DNA from: Sphagnum compactum | Taxonomy: Eukaryota > Bryophyta > Sphagnopsida > Sphagnales | DNA length: 64,000 nt | Direction of reading: 5' to 3' | Assembly (NCBI GenBank): GCA_965153455.1 | Contig: OZ234493.1 | Location: forward strand, 26,464,213-26,528,212 | Shown: positions 12,720 through 25,500 of the stretch, in pieces | Position numbering within the stretch: the stretch's first letter is position 1 | How the letters are laid out: every line of letters starts with the position of its first letter | Notes under the pieces: model-generated | Told to the model about the DNA's origin: nothing | The model's input: the letters and a program-made list of their open reading frames with translations, nothing else | Databases searched by the model: none | Program-made: the position numbers and the translations under genes

Positions 12720-13020
12720 AATATTGTAATCATGTTATTTTCCCAATCATGTGCCACTTTGGCATCCCCAAGCCATGGTCTTCCCAACAGCATGGACTAG
12801 CTTGAATCCGCAACATTATTTTGTAAGATTGTAAATGTAATCATGTTTGTTATTCCATGTGAATACATCTTCAAATCTTTAATCAATCCTATTAGTTTTG
12901 TTGTAATGTGATTTGTCATTCACAAATTATAAGGTGCAAGTTTAAATAACCTTAAATTAGTTTTCAATTGTTTAATAACGATGTTCACTCTTGACCCACC
13001 ATCCAAAAGTACATCCTCAA
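12720..13020 (-). pseudogene. gypsy aspartic protease remnant
   Basis: The minus strand reads DVLLDGGSRVNIVIKQLKT at about 13016-12960. This is the LLDGGS-VNI form of the retropepsin active site found in plant Ty3/gypsy elements. A weaker trace of the downstream LGDAK...HDWENN region follows to about 12720. It is interrupted and not functional. Confidence 0.65.
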
Positions 13021-13650
13021 TAGTTTTCTTCTCAATCTACATCTAGATAACAACCATATGGTTATCTACAACAACTATTGTTGGGCCCATATTAGGTACT
13101 ACAGGGCTAGCTATTTTGTTTTGGAATTGTTTTAGTGGATATTCATGGTTTATTTGATTTTAGTTTTTACCACAAGTACTTCTTCAATTCAGGTGCAATC
13201 TTGAGCAACTACCCAAGATTTAATGTATAATTGGTTTCCAACATTTGTTTACTAATATCTTGAAAGATCTCTTCTACATATATTTGCTTGGAGAGGTAGA
13301 AGGTACTTCTTGTGACTTATATGGTTCTATAGGATTTGTTGAATTTGGCATCCTTGCCCAACAAGTAGTCCATTTTCCTACTGCAATAGAAAGTACCTCC
13401 AATAATGAGGTCGCTACGTGCATCTATTGTATGGTTTCTACCATGGACTTCTTCAATTTTTCTTTTGTTTCCTAATCTGCTATGGTTTTGTTTTTTATTA
13501 GATTCGGTCCTTAAACACCTATCCTTTAGTGGCCTTACTATAAGTAGTTGCCACATGGACATCTACCATGTTAACTAAAGCAATAGCAATTTTCACCTCA
13601 GCTACAAGTTTGTTTTCCACAATTTTTCTTCCTTTGTCCTTGAACATAAT

Positions 13651-14455
13651 CTACATTTTGCCAAACTTAGGACAATTGGTCCATTTGTGGCCTACTATGC
13701 CACAAATATGGCAAGGATAGTTTAGTGGTCTTGGAGGTTTAGCAACTTGTGCATTCACTTTAGCAACAACTATAGTGAATTCTTCCTTTCTATTCATGTA
13801 TGTCTTCATGTTATGGTTTGTATGATGGCAATTTGTATAATACTTGCTAAGTTTTGCGACTACTTGGTTCCTTACAATCACCACCCTTGCTATTGATGTT
13901 TGTGGTACCAATATATAATAAACTATGTGCTTCAGGTACAAAAATAACTTCTTCGCACATAAATGAAAATTCCTGATGCTATTGCAAATTGTCCTTTTTC
14001 ATCCCTATTATAATAATATGTAGATAAGACTATAGTATAGATTTGAACATTGTTGTCAAGAAACTATCAATTGTGGGAATCTACAAACTATTTGTCAATT
14101 TCAATAATCTTTCATAGTACACCTCCAACCATGAGTTTGTTTATCATTCAATATGAAATTAACAAATATTTTTTATTTCCTCGTCTACCATTTGACCATT
14201 AACTTTAATGGTGGCTTTAGATATTCATACATGAACATTTAGATTAGAATCTTTTTTATATTCAAGATAATTTAGAGGTTTTTTATAATGCCTAAAATAT
14301 GGTATTGCAGGTTGCACATACACTACTTTAACACCTCCTAGTGGTTCAAAAAGGTTTCTTCCTAGATTTGGTGGCACTAGTGTGATAATAACTATTATAT
14401 GTGACGATATTCTAGTGGTTAACCATACATATACATCTACATGACATTTTGTCAT
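13651..14455 (-). pseudogene. gypsy gag remnant with CCHC zinc knuckle
   Basis: The frame 14455-14225 ends in KKPLNYLEYKKDSNLNVHV and continues past a stop into KATIKVNGQMVDEEI, the conserved gag core of this plant gypsy group. The frame 13941-13651 ends with a C-X2-C-X4-H-X4-C knuckle, CHICGIVGHKWTNC (13713-13672). It sits upstream of the protease on the same strand, as expected. Confidence 0.75.
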
Positions 14456-15009
14456 TAAAATCTTGTTGGTATAGATTTAGTTGGTACTTTTTTGGTGATG
14501 TGTGAATAATTGCCTTGCATAATCACAATGGGTTTAGAATACAACATATGTTGTGAAAAAAATAATTCTACCGATACAACTAAGATTTTTTTATTTCCTA
14601 TTGATATTCAATATCTTTCTTCATTAGCATGTACACCTATTCTAATTTATAACCTCTATGCTTGTTCCATACACCATGTTTTCTATTCTTGCACAAAATT
14701 GAGGTATTATTTCAACTACTCCAACATGAAGTGATACACTCCCATATTATTTTACAATAGTGTCTTCCACTTGTGTATTCCACATTCCTAGCATAGATCC
14801 ATTACATTTGGTAGATGTGGTTCTTACACAATTTAATGTATGATGAAATGTAGTCATCTCTTTCTAGAGTAAAATGCGATTGTCTAATTAGTCAAAGTAT
14901 AGTTTGGCAAGATCCCTTAACACATGATCATGCCTCAATAATAGTTCACTATTGTTAGGATTATGGCCAAATGGACCACCTTGCAAGTAAAATCGGTATA
15001 ATGTGGATT

Positions 15010-18000
15010 ATTCAAAAGCATGAACATAGTCATTGCATGTTATTGTGTACAAAGAGGTGTCACATTTTCTTGATTGTTGTAACTAGATGTTATGCTTAGT
15101 TTTAGCAAGTTAGCATGTCTACCCATTCGACATCATTAAACTTTTACATATACAAGCAAAGCAAATTTAACCCATAAGTGGAACAGTTTAGAGGATGAAA
15201 GAAAAATTGGTGTACATAATCTACGAAAGAAATTCTTACATGAGCCATGAAACTCCCCCCCCCCCCGATTGTCTAACATGAAAATGTCAAACGTTAAACC
15301 AATTATCAGGCTTGAAAATTCCAATTTCACATGTAGTATTAAATGAGAGCCACCAACAATGAATCATTGCATATGGAATAACTACCTCTTCTAAGGACTT
15401 CACATTTTTGTAATTTTAGCAAAGGGCTTTGTGCTAATCCTATAGCTCAACTTTGATTAATTTTTTGGTATGTATATCAAGCAACTGAGTTTAGTGGAAC
15501 AAACATGTATGCTATTTGTTAACCATCTTGACATTCATGTCCCCAAAATATTACATGATTTTAAATGCATTCCAATTTGCTTATACGTTTTCCACCATGA
15601 ATCCCTTGAAATTTGGTTTGGGATATGTGTGCTTGACCTTTGTTTCATTGAACTTTGTCCACATGATCTGTTGCACTTCAATGTTTTCAAATTATATTTG
15701 CAAATTACAATGGTCATGATTTTGTAATACATCGCATCATTTGCATGGCAAGCCATTGTAATTAACAATCTATTTCACCTTAGTACAACCTTGATGACTG
15801 GGAAAAGACTTGGATAATGAAGAAGTTGAATAGGTGATACCATAGTATGCAAAAATATATATTTTAGACATAATATCTCGAGTAATATGCTTTTGCAATT
15901 GAAGTCGTGCACCAATCAAAGGTGGAAATAAAAGCTAAGTGTAGTATTCCACTAACAATGATACCCAATGTACTTGAATAAATACAGTAACCAATGCCAA
16001 TGTATTACCAAATAGTGAGTTTAGGGTTAGGAAAAGTTGGCAAAACATACTTTTACTTGAAAAAAGGGTATGGAGTAAAATTGTTTGAAATGCAAATCGA
16101 AAACCCCAACCTACACCCAATTGTTGTAGTTACTGCAAATGGGAAGACCATGTTTTATCAATTGTCCTTTCATTGAAAAAAAACTTAAGGAATGTAATGA
16201 TCCATCATTTCCAAATTGAAATACAAACTGAGTTGGAGATGGAAGAAGGGCAAAACCTAATGGTTGTGCTTCAAAATACTACAAACTAAATACAACCATG
16301 AAATACTAAAGAAATAATTTACCTTATAGAAAGGTGAAATGTGTGAAGGACCCCTTTTGAAGTCTTTGCATTGCAAAAAAATGTAAGTGTCAAGTGCACA
16401 ACAAATATCAATACACATAAAACAACAAATGAGATTCCAGCTCCATGTTATTATGGTTTTTGGGTTTAATTTCAAATTGGAGCTTTGCAACACCATAAGC
16501 ACTAATTTTATTTTGATGATTTAAATCGTTGTGTGAGTGGGTCTACGTGAAAGTTCATGATTGGTAGGCCACAATTCTCAATTGTATGACTAGTTCAACA
16601 AGGTGTCAACCTGACTTAAAAAGAGATGTCATGATTAGAAAAAACTAGGTTTCTTCGACTCTAAATGCAAGAACAACCTTTAGAATCTATTTGGAGGTGA
16701 GCCTTTTATTACAAACAATTGCCAAATGGGTGAAATTTTTTTAGGGGGGAATAAAAATGGTTTTGTATTTCAGTATTCAAAGAAATTTTTAAATTCCCAC
16801 AATTAGTAAGAAATGGGGACAAAGGAAAACAAAAACAAAATGCCTAATGGGTCGGCACAACAACCAAATGATTTAAAAATGGGTGTCCCATTGTGCATCT
16901 TTGAGCCTTGTGGGGTGAATCTATAGTTCAAAAGGTTGTACAAATTTAAATCTTAAGTACCCCAACAATATTTCAAAAGTATTCAGACATGACGAAGGAA
17001 AATAAAAAGAATTACTTTTCAAATTGATTTCAACCCACAATCAGGGTGCTACCCATGGTTATTTTCATTTCAGAACTTGATAAGGCATCAGGAAATGTTA
17101 TTTTGAACACAAAGAAAGGTGATCCAATGTGAAAGGGGATAAAAATGGACAATTTTTTTGTTTCAATCAGATTGTCAATAGTTTAATGGGTTGTTGTTAG
17201 TTTTATAAGGGTCACTTGACACACCAAAAGATGCAGACACGTGGTAGCTATCAATGGCATTTTTTTTCCTTCCAAAATGGTGCATGTAACAGTATATTTC
17301 GAGGGGAGGAAATATGAATGTGCTGTCTTAAATTCACTTCACATATAATACTTATGAAATACCATATAAAAATATTTGCATTTATTCCATATTTTGAAAT
17401 TATGGTCTATTTTTGAGCTTATATATATTTTCAAATAAAAAATAAATCTTCATCATTTTAAAATTGCAATACATAATATTCTCCACCCAAAAAGTTGCAA
17501 AAATTATGAATGGATAATATTTTGCAATCACTTTAAAAAACTATTACCCAAATGCCTATTATTTGCATGCAAAATCTCATTAGGTTTGTAGATGTAAGTA
17601 GTTGATTTACATCTCGTTGTGGCAAAAAGGTGAGAGGGTTTCAATGTTCAAATTAACACAACAATACACCAACATTTGGAAGGTCAGTAAATTACTTATC
17701 CCAATAACTATTTTTCCCCATGTAGATGTCTGACCACTAAGGTGTGGATGAATCTACAACATATTTTTTGGACACAAATGTTACGATGTGATAGTTGAAA
17801 ATTACCAAAGTTGTTTGGGCATATATTTTATCATAATGTTAGTAACTTCTTTGGGTGGGTATGGGGCAGGGGTGCATTGTAAACACCTATATTATATCCT
17901 ACAAAACATAATATATTGTGAGCAGACTAAATAGCTTATTCATTATCCCATGTGGAGTTGGGATGAGGTTCAATGTTTGTTGGTGCAAGCTAAATCATGT

Positions 18001-18860
18001 GAAAGCCAATGATATGATAATAAAGTTGCATTTACATCAATTTTTTTGTGCCTATTTCATTTATACTATTTGAAGGAATATTTATATGCAAAAGGACAAT
18101 TGACCATGCTAGAGTTAGTAAAGTAGTTTGAAAAATTATGTAGGAAAAAATATATATTATTAAGTGGTCAAGAGATTCAATTTTAAACTATGTCCTAGTT
18201 CTATCATTCTTGGAGGAGCTAGATTGTTTCAGTTGTGGTGAATGCTTCAAAGCTGGTGCATTTATGATGTATAACAAGATTTGGTGACATTGTGAACCTT
18301 TACATTTGTGATCAAATTCATTTGTCTAGAATCTTGAACCCAATATAGCATTTCCATTTTTCAAAACCCTCCCGTGTTAATTTTGCAAATCAAAAGCACC
18401 ATTTGAATACAACCACTACCAAAACAATTCATGTTTTCACGTTGGACATTTTTCCACATGGCAAAATATTTTGAGCTTCATTAGGGACTATTTTGCCATG
18501 TCACAAAATTTGAATCCATGTGGCATGAAAATATTCTAAGAATATTTGGTGATGTGGCATGAAATATGTTCTAAAGATTCCTTTTGCTCACTTGAGCGTG
18601 CTCACCCATTAATGTTGTTGCTTGATGGTATAATCTAGATGGTTATTCACAAAATTATTTCCCCAATTTGAAGCCAAATCCCACAATGTCCATTATAAAT
18701 ATGGAATCTTTGAAATCATATTAGTGACACCATTGACCTTGATGGCCTATCAAAATACATGAACATGGGCGTCCAAGTTTGAATTCATGGTGTACTTCAG
18801 GTAGTTCACTTTAGGTAATTCATGGTTAAAAGTTGTTTATTGCCATTCATGTTATTGGGA
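15010..18860. other. AT-rich spacer, no gene recognised
   Basis: All open frames are short and without domain signatures. A 12-base C run lies at 15255-15266. Near 18420-18560 there is a short inverted repeat (acatggcaaaata at about 18456 and tattttgccatgt about 26 bases on) and a repeated atgtggcatgaaa. The 5' LTR of the neighbouring gypsy element would be expected in 15-16 kb, but no matching copy exists on the other side to prove it. Confidence 0.5.
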
Positions 18861-19289
18861 ACTATCATCATGGGTGGCATCACTAAATACTAGAGAAAAT
18901 AAGGGTTCCAACCTAGGGGTGCTCTTGGCCACCTTGGTGGTGGTGGTGGTGGTGGTGAACTTCAATTGTTTTTCCTTCCATCATTTGTATCATAAGAGGA
19001 ATATGATAGGCTTCACAATGGACCTCCTCCTTTGCCACCAACAAGTTGACAATTACCACATTATTTTTTTGAAGACATTATGTGGCTAGGCACTTGAGAT
19101 GAAAACCTTTTTGCATCCCCTAATTGCCTTCCAATTTTGTCAACTTTGTTGAACTCTACCTTTTTTAGCATTATAACTTCCACGACATCCCTTGATGATA
19201 GTATCATGGGATGAAGTATTGGGGCTTGTATTCTCACTATTCTTGGATACATTGGGGGTATCCAACTTGGATATGAAGGCAATCTTCCC

Positions 19290-19322
19290 AAAAAAAAAAA
19301 ATTTAAATTGGGGGGGGGGGGG
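19290..19322. repeat. adjacent A12 and G13 homopolymer runs
   Basis: A 12-base A run (19290-19301) is followed after 8 bases by a 13-base G run (19310-19322). No function is inferred. Such runs are prone to sequencing and assembly length error. Confidence 0.85.
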
Positions 19323-19439
19323 ATTTTTTTGCCATTCTATTTTGGGTTTGGGTTATTTTACCTTTCTTCTTCTTCACCATGGGGTGGTTCCTATATATGT
19401 TTTCACCCGAGTCATTGATTTGATGTGTTTATGGTGGTA

Positions 19440-20696
19440 ACCTTCAATCAAGCAAAATTAAAGGGTGACAACGACACCCTATCACTTGGTGCCCAACTTC
19501 ACCACACAACTTACACCTTGATGATGAAGTTCGACCAATGTACTTTCCTCTTGTATAATAAAAGTAACGATTTCCCTTTTTTTCATTCAAAAAATTCTTC
19601 ATTCCTTAGGAGAAAGGGATCAATCTTGATGTACTTGGTTTGTCTTTATGAAAGTAGGTAATAGTCGTGGTCATGTCCATGGGTGCAAAAGGTGGTAGAT
19701 CTACCACCTCTAAATGCCTCACCTTTGATGGTTGTTTTAACTTTTCAAGTTGCCTTAAACTTGATTCCTTTCATACTTTGAATTTGGGTCTATTGCCTTC
19801 ACTTTAAAGGTAATCATTGATGGGGCCCCTATAGTAGTCACCACAATGGACACATGAACGAATTACAAATTACAGGTTGTTTTGTAAGATTTTCCTAAGA
19901 TCACCTCACATCTAGCCTTTTGAATATCTACCACCTTTCCATCCTAATCCTCTTCCTATAATTTTTAGGTTTTAAGGGGTTTTTGTTCCATTAACATTTG
20001 TGATGATTGCCCTTGAAAGTAGCCTAGTAGCAAATCTTCATTAAGAAATGACACCTATTGCTTTTTGATGTCTTGATTTTTTGTTTTCTTTCAACACAAG
20101 AAACACAAACTCATTCTCCTCCTCACTAGAACTTTCCACTTGGGATCCATTTCCCCACCATTGAAAATGATACCAATAGGTGGTATTTACCCCATGGTTG
20201 TTTAAGGATGCTTCCATATTGTCCTTAGGGTTAGAAGCACCCATGGTTATTGTTGTGGTAGGTAGCATTTCCTCGATTGTCCCTTCCAGATAACTTGCAC
20301 TCAAGGCTTCTAATTCTTCTTCCAAAATCTGATCTGTTTGTTTTTTATAACTTTGAGTTGTTATATGATTCTTTTTTTTTTTTAAGACAATAATGGAAAT
20401 CTATAATTCTCCCTTTTTGTTAATTAATAGCGACTGCCATTCCTTACTTTTGGTATATTGTGGTGGAGCTGATTTTTTTTGAGATATTGAATTTTAAAGT
20501 CTTGAGTTGGGCTTTATAGTCCTAAATTCCTTGTTGCCTCTCTTTGGATAGTTCTACCTTCCACCCCCTTACTCCAAATCTTGGATCTTGTGTATTTTAC
20601 CATCCTTCCAACATTTGCAATTCTACCATAGTTACCTTTATTTAGTATTGTACTATTACCTTTAGCAATAGGGACAATATATCCTTTGCGTATCAT
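19440..20696 (-). pseudogene. gag-like remnant with CCHC knuckle
   Basis: The minus strand reads TSSSRCKLCGEVGHQVIGC near 19530-19470, a C-X2-C-X4-H-X4-C zinc knuckle preceded by a basic, Ser-rich stretch. Upstream on the same strand, the frame 20325-20041 holds an acidic stretch (SSSEEENEF) and 20696-20514 a basic one. Acidic and basic segments ahead of a knuckle are typical of retrotransposon gag. Stops and shifts separate the pieces and no pol domain is recognisable. It is distinct from the gypsy remnant at 10.9-15.0 kb, and its family is unknown. Confidence 0.4.
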
Positions 20697-21318
20697 TCAC
20701 AAAGATTTGGAATTTTTTCAGTAACTCTCCATCCTCTTTAAAACAAAACTTTCATGTCAACTCACAACTCTGAAATGTAAAATGAACTCAACATCCAAAC
20801 TTTACAACCAAAGTGTTTTTTTAAAAAAAAGATCCCATCATGGTCGCCAAACGTATAACCATGGACCTTGCAACCCTACTACTTTCAAGACATGAGATTG
20901 CCATGTAGAAAATGAACTACCAAAATGTAGACATACATGAAGAAAAGGATTGCCTCCGGGAAGGAAGTCCTAAATGAATTAAAGATTTGAGAAATGTCAA
21001 TTATTGTGAAACCCAAAATAAAGTTTGGGAGGTTTGAAGGTAACTATCTTTCAATCATTGGAAAGTACTTTGTCAACCTAAAAATACCATGGAAATTGTC
21101 TATCCATTTTGTTATAGTTTTTACCTTCCACTACTTACATGTAGACTATTTCTAGTATATTCTTACTGTAGGTAACTTCTAGAAAACTATTAATTTCTAG
21201 AGAACAAGTTTTAAAGGAAAAAAGAAAGAAAGAAAGAAAAAATTTAAAAGATATTGTATTCTACATAAAATTCAAATGAACTATCATTCTAAAGAGGAAG
21301 TGAACACCAAAAGGAAAA

Positions 21319-21339
21319 ACACACACACACACACACACA
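21319..21339. repeat. (CA)n microsatellite
   Basis: About ten CA units lie in the spacer just downstream of the TPS gene. A (GAAA)n tract lies about 80 bases before it (about 21221-21240). Confidence 0.9.
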
Positions 21340-21679
21340 AAGTTCCATAACCTTCACACACTTCCTTGTATTGCTCTTCTTTCCAACATACAACCTCTTC
21401 TCCATTCTTTCAAAATCTCCTCATACAAGAATGAGAGGAATCCTCATCCTAATCTTCCTTTTTCACAAACCACACAAGATTCACATTCCACTCACAAACG
21501 TAAGTCCTTATCCTAATTGATTGGTATAAAAATACGAATCACTCATTCCCATGGGTTAACTAACCTAATGGTTTCACCTTGTAAAGAAACTAAAAGATGA
21601 TAAGTATGTCTACGATTACCTAGTTACTAAAAGACCCATAAGACTAGCTAGTCTAGAAAGATTTTCTACACTTAGAACA

Positions 21680-22563
21680 CCCTGCAATTTGGTTGTCCAT
21701 GTGACTTCCCTGAGAAATTCAACAACTCCCACTTAAGACCACTAATTGACAGGCTAACACCCCCACACCCTTCACTACTTTCCATCCAAGGTGCCTGAGT
21801 GTCACAGCACCTTGCTGGATCAGAACTCTGATCATTGACAAGGGGCAGGAGCCATGAATTCGCTATATTATGGGGCAATTGACTGGATGGTTCGCTTATA
21901 ATCATTAAATGCAGCAGACACTTTGTCAATAACCTCCATGTCTTTTGGTTAGCATGTCAACTGGAATTGGTGGTGAGTAATTCATTGTGGCATTGGCCAA
22001 ACCAGAACATCGACAGCTAATGAACTATTTTGGTTATGTAGTTAAACAGGATGCTATTCCAGACTCAATTTACAGTACCTTTAATTTGTAAGCTAAAGTT
22101 CTTGTAAACAAATTCAAATATCTTCTGCTGGTAGATCTTGCTCTGTTCAAGGACTCTAACTTTACTACAGATCATGTGTCCTAAACAGTTTTATCATTCA
22201 AGTTCATGGTTGGCTATAATAGAAATGGAGACGGAAGGATGGTAGAATCCAGTTTCAGCAGGTTTCCAAACAAGCAGGGTAGCATACTTAATCAGAGAAT
22301 TATAGAGCAAATCTTTACACATTGGGATGTCAAAAGGACAGGTCTGAACAGGATAGAAGAACCGTTACAAAATTACACTATCACCTCCTTACGGGACTGA
22401 AGCCCGCTTCAAAAAATGGTCAGGGCCCATTGCCACTACTTTTCTTACAGGCCTAGCCTAAGTCCCACATTGCACAGGATAGAACTGGTCACCAGGAGCT
22501 TGATGCACATGGAGACGCATGCTTGCTGTGAGAAGGGCCTGAATTGCCCTCTGAAAGTGGTTC
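21680..22563 (-). other. TPS 3' flank, probably including 3' UTR
   Basis: Composition shifts from AT-rich spacer to gene-like DNA at about 21680 and stays so up to the TPS stop codon at 22566-22564. No open frame with a recognisable domain is present. A clear poly(A) signal was not found, so the transcript end is not placed. Confidence 0.45.
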
Positions 22564-25500
22564 TTAATAAGTGTTGGCAAGTGCCTGGAAAAATTCTACC
22601 ACCTCCTCAGTGGAACCCAAGGAATACCTGGCAGCAGAACGCTTGCGGCCAACAGCACATGAGAAATAAGTGTCACCTGAGATGTTCATCACAGTGCCTG
22701 AGTCAAGCTCCATTGTCTCCCCATCGTTGTGCTTGCGGTCCTTGAAGCTATTACATTCAGTGTAGGAGCCATTGCATTCTGGTGAGACAAGAGCAGTGGT
22801 TTTGGTGCGCACCACTCCCATCTTATTGCTTTTGGCTAGAATTCGATCACAAGATTTTGCAGCCAATCGGCGATCAAGTGGACCTTTCTCCAGCTTTCCA
22901 TTTGTGGTGGGATGGGTAGTGGGATGATCCCTTTCAAAGGGAACCTCAGGATCGAAGTAGGTGTACACATCTTCATCCTGTACAACATGTCCAAATCCAC
23001 TCTTCATGGTTTGCACCACAAAAAAGAATTCAACAGACTGATTGCTAAATGTTCTCATTGAAAGACTCAGGTGTGCCATTGTAATGCTACATCTGAATAT
23101 CAAACATAATTCCTGGTATGATATGGTAGTTTGCACAAGGACAGGTATGTGAAAAGCCACACTAGAAGAGCAAATTGATTTGAAGTTATGAGTAACAGCA
23201 GGCAAATCAACCTTGCTAAGGAAGTGGCCTATGCATGTGACATAATCAATATGAAGATCCATGTTCTTGCTCCGTATAATCTCAGCTATTATGCGGTCGA
23301 TGGCAGCACCCTGCAGCAAACATAAAAGGATTATTCAGTGAACATTCAAAGGTGGGAAGGACTGGAAGGTTGAATTATACACATTTCTGTCTCTCTGTCT
23401 GCCACCTGTAACAGAAGCACTAAAGTTTCTGCACAAAGCCTGTTTTGGACCAATCTATCACCTTTAGGCACTGCACTTGTCAACAACCCATTTGTGAGTA
23501 TGTCAAGACCATTCAGCTCTTCAACTCCAGAAAATAGACCTTGAAACACAAATAAACTAAAGGTCTTCCCAAACAAATTGGGCAAAGGGAATACCTTTGA
23601 GACACCAACAGGGCGGACCTCAACTGACTTGCCACCTTGAACAACATCAACAGCAGCATTGGAGATGGGACCAGTCCAAAGATGCTGCAGCATATTGCGA
23701 GCTTGCACTCTTCCAAATTCTGTGTCTGCTGATAATTATGCCTCACTCTTAGTAGGCTTCACAATATGTAACAGTACACAATCCTGTTCATCGCTAATTC
23801 AAGCTGTGTTGAAAAGCCCTCCATGCCCATTAGACACAGCTGATTAGGCCTGCTGAAGACTTGATTCTAGCTCTCTAAAATCCAAACTGCAGGCTAACGC
23901 AAACTCCTTTTACCAGAATCCCTACCACCTCTGGATGAAAGACAGCTGTTTTTCCATAGTGAGCACCCTAATTGGGCAGAGCACTTAAAACTGAGATTAC
24001 CTGCATACTTGTAGTTCCACACAAGTGATGTCTCTCGGGTCTCAACGTATGATCGAGGTGTTCGCTCACAGAAATAATCAAACACAAGCTTCAGCAACCC
24101 AAAAGAGCTCCCATCAGACAGATCATGCATGTCACATATGTCCCTATCCAGGACAAGTAGTGTCATCGTCCAACATAGCATTGAAAAGATGCACACGGTG
24201 GCACCCTTCCAAGATTCCCACACTGCAGGGGACTCTGAGGTGGCATACAAATCTATCCAGAAGTGCTGCTCCATACCAAGTTTGGACATTCTAAATGCCC
24301 GTAAAAGCCATGACATCAGGTTGAATAATGAATGACAATACAGCCTACCTGTACACTCTCAACCCAGTCCATGTTCAGATGCTCAGGCATTGTGGTCATC
24401 CACTCACCATGCGTATGGCGCAAAAACATACCATTCTCTGCTGCAAGCCACATGTTGTACTTTCCGAAGGCCTGTAAAAGAGTCATTGTTACAAAAGAAT
24501 ACATAACATGTCAATCCATAAAAGGCATCAATAAGACTCTGTTGTTGCAGGCAACAGCCATCACTCAACCAACTAGCAAAGTACTCTTGCCCAATTACTA
24601 GACTCAACACACTTCTACAGTACTGAGTACTCAAAGATTCAAAAAAGAGTAAGAATGAACCTCATCCAGGATGGTTCGTTCACTGCCACTGAGAATAACA
24701 AGAATGGTGTTTGGGTCTGCACACAGAATTGCAAGTGAATCCCTCATGCCTGGATGCAACTGCAGATTCATCTCTGTAATCTGGTCTGGGCCCCTTCTTC
24801 TTGGATCTTCCATTTGTGTAGTTATGGTAGCATTAAATCCCTGCACACATTCACACTCCTTTATTGCATCGTCGTTTTTATCTAACAGATCAACTACTCA
24901 ACTCTTTTACAGTAAAATTCTACAGCAGAAACATCAATCAACACCACGTGCAACTCAACTGATTCCACAGATAAAAACATCTCCAAGTCTGTGAATACTC
25001 TGCAAAAAGTCACATGCTTTGCAAAGTGACTATGTCAAACGAGGTGTTTTGAGTTTCCTGCCTCCTAAACTGTTCCAACTTGACTTTATAAGTCGAAACA
25101 ACTACAATGCTCTTTCCATGTTTGGTATTACAGTGATTACAATCAGCAACCCATGGCAAATTCTTGTGAAGAAATTGAGACATACAAGAATAAGCAGACG
25201 ATTTTTGGAAGCTCGGAACCTTCCCACAGCTGTCTCCAGTGGTAAATGTGGGGGAATACGCAATGTTCGAAGCTCAGCTTCAACAATTGTGTCATTCAAC
25301 TCGCTGACATTCCCCACCCCCCAGACACCTTAGCCCATCTGCATGTTTTACATTGCCCAGGAACTGTAATTGAAGATGGGCAAATTAGCAATGTGTAATT
25401 AGCAAAAGCTCTATGTGAACTTCCCATTCCAATCATGTAAAGTTGTTCCAAGGTCTGTAACATGACTCAAAATCCATGAGGTGGAGCTAGGGCTGTGAAC

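Larger units (their letters stand above)
10870..15000 (-). mobile_element. Decayed Ty3/gypsy retrotransposon, internal region
   Basis: Read on the minus strand from high to low coordinates, it keeps the order gag, CCHC knuckle, protease, reverse transcriptase, RNase H. Every part carries stops or frameshifts. Gag-like text begins near 14970, with RHDHVLRDLAKLYF before a stop, and continues at 14455-14160 with KATIKVNGQMVDEEI. Integrase and both LTRs are not recognisable. The element stops within or just after RNase H, next to the BBX 3' flank, so it is 3'-truncated. It is non-functional. Confidence 0.85.

Noticed and set aside
15835-15842. tgatacca, reverse complement of the start of a Met-tRNA primer binding site
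   Set aside because: Only 8 bases match and no LTR pair brackets it. Too short to call a PBS for the gypsy remnant.
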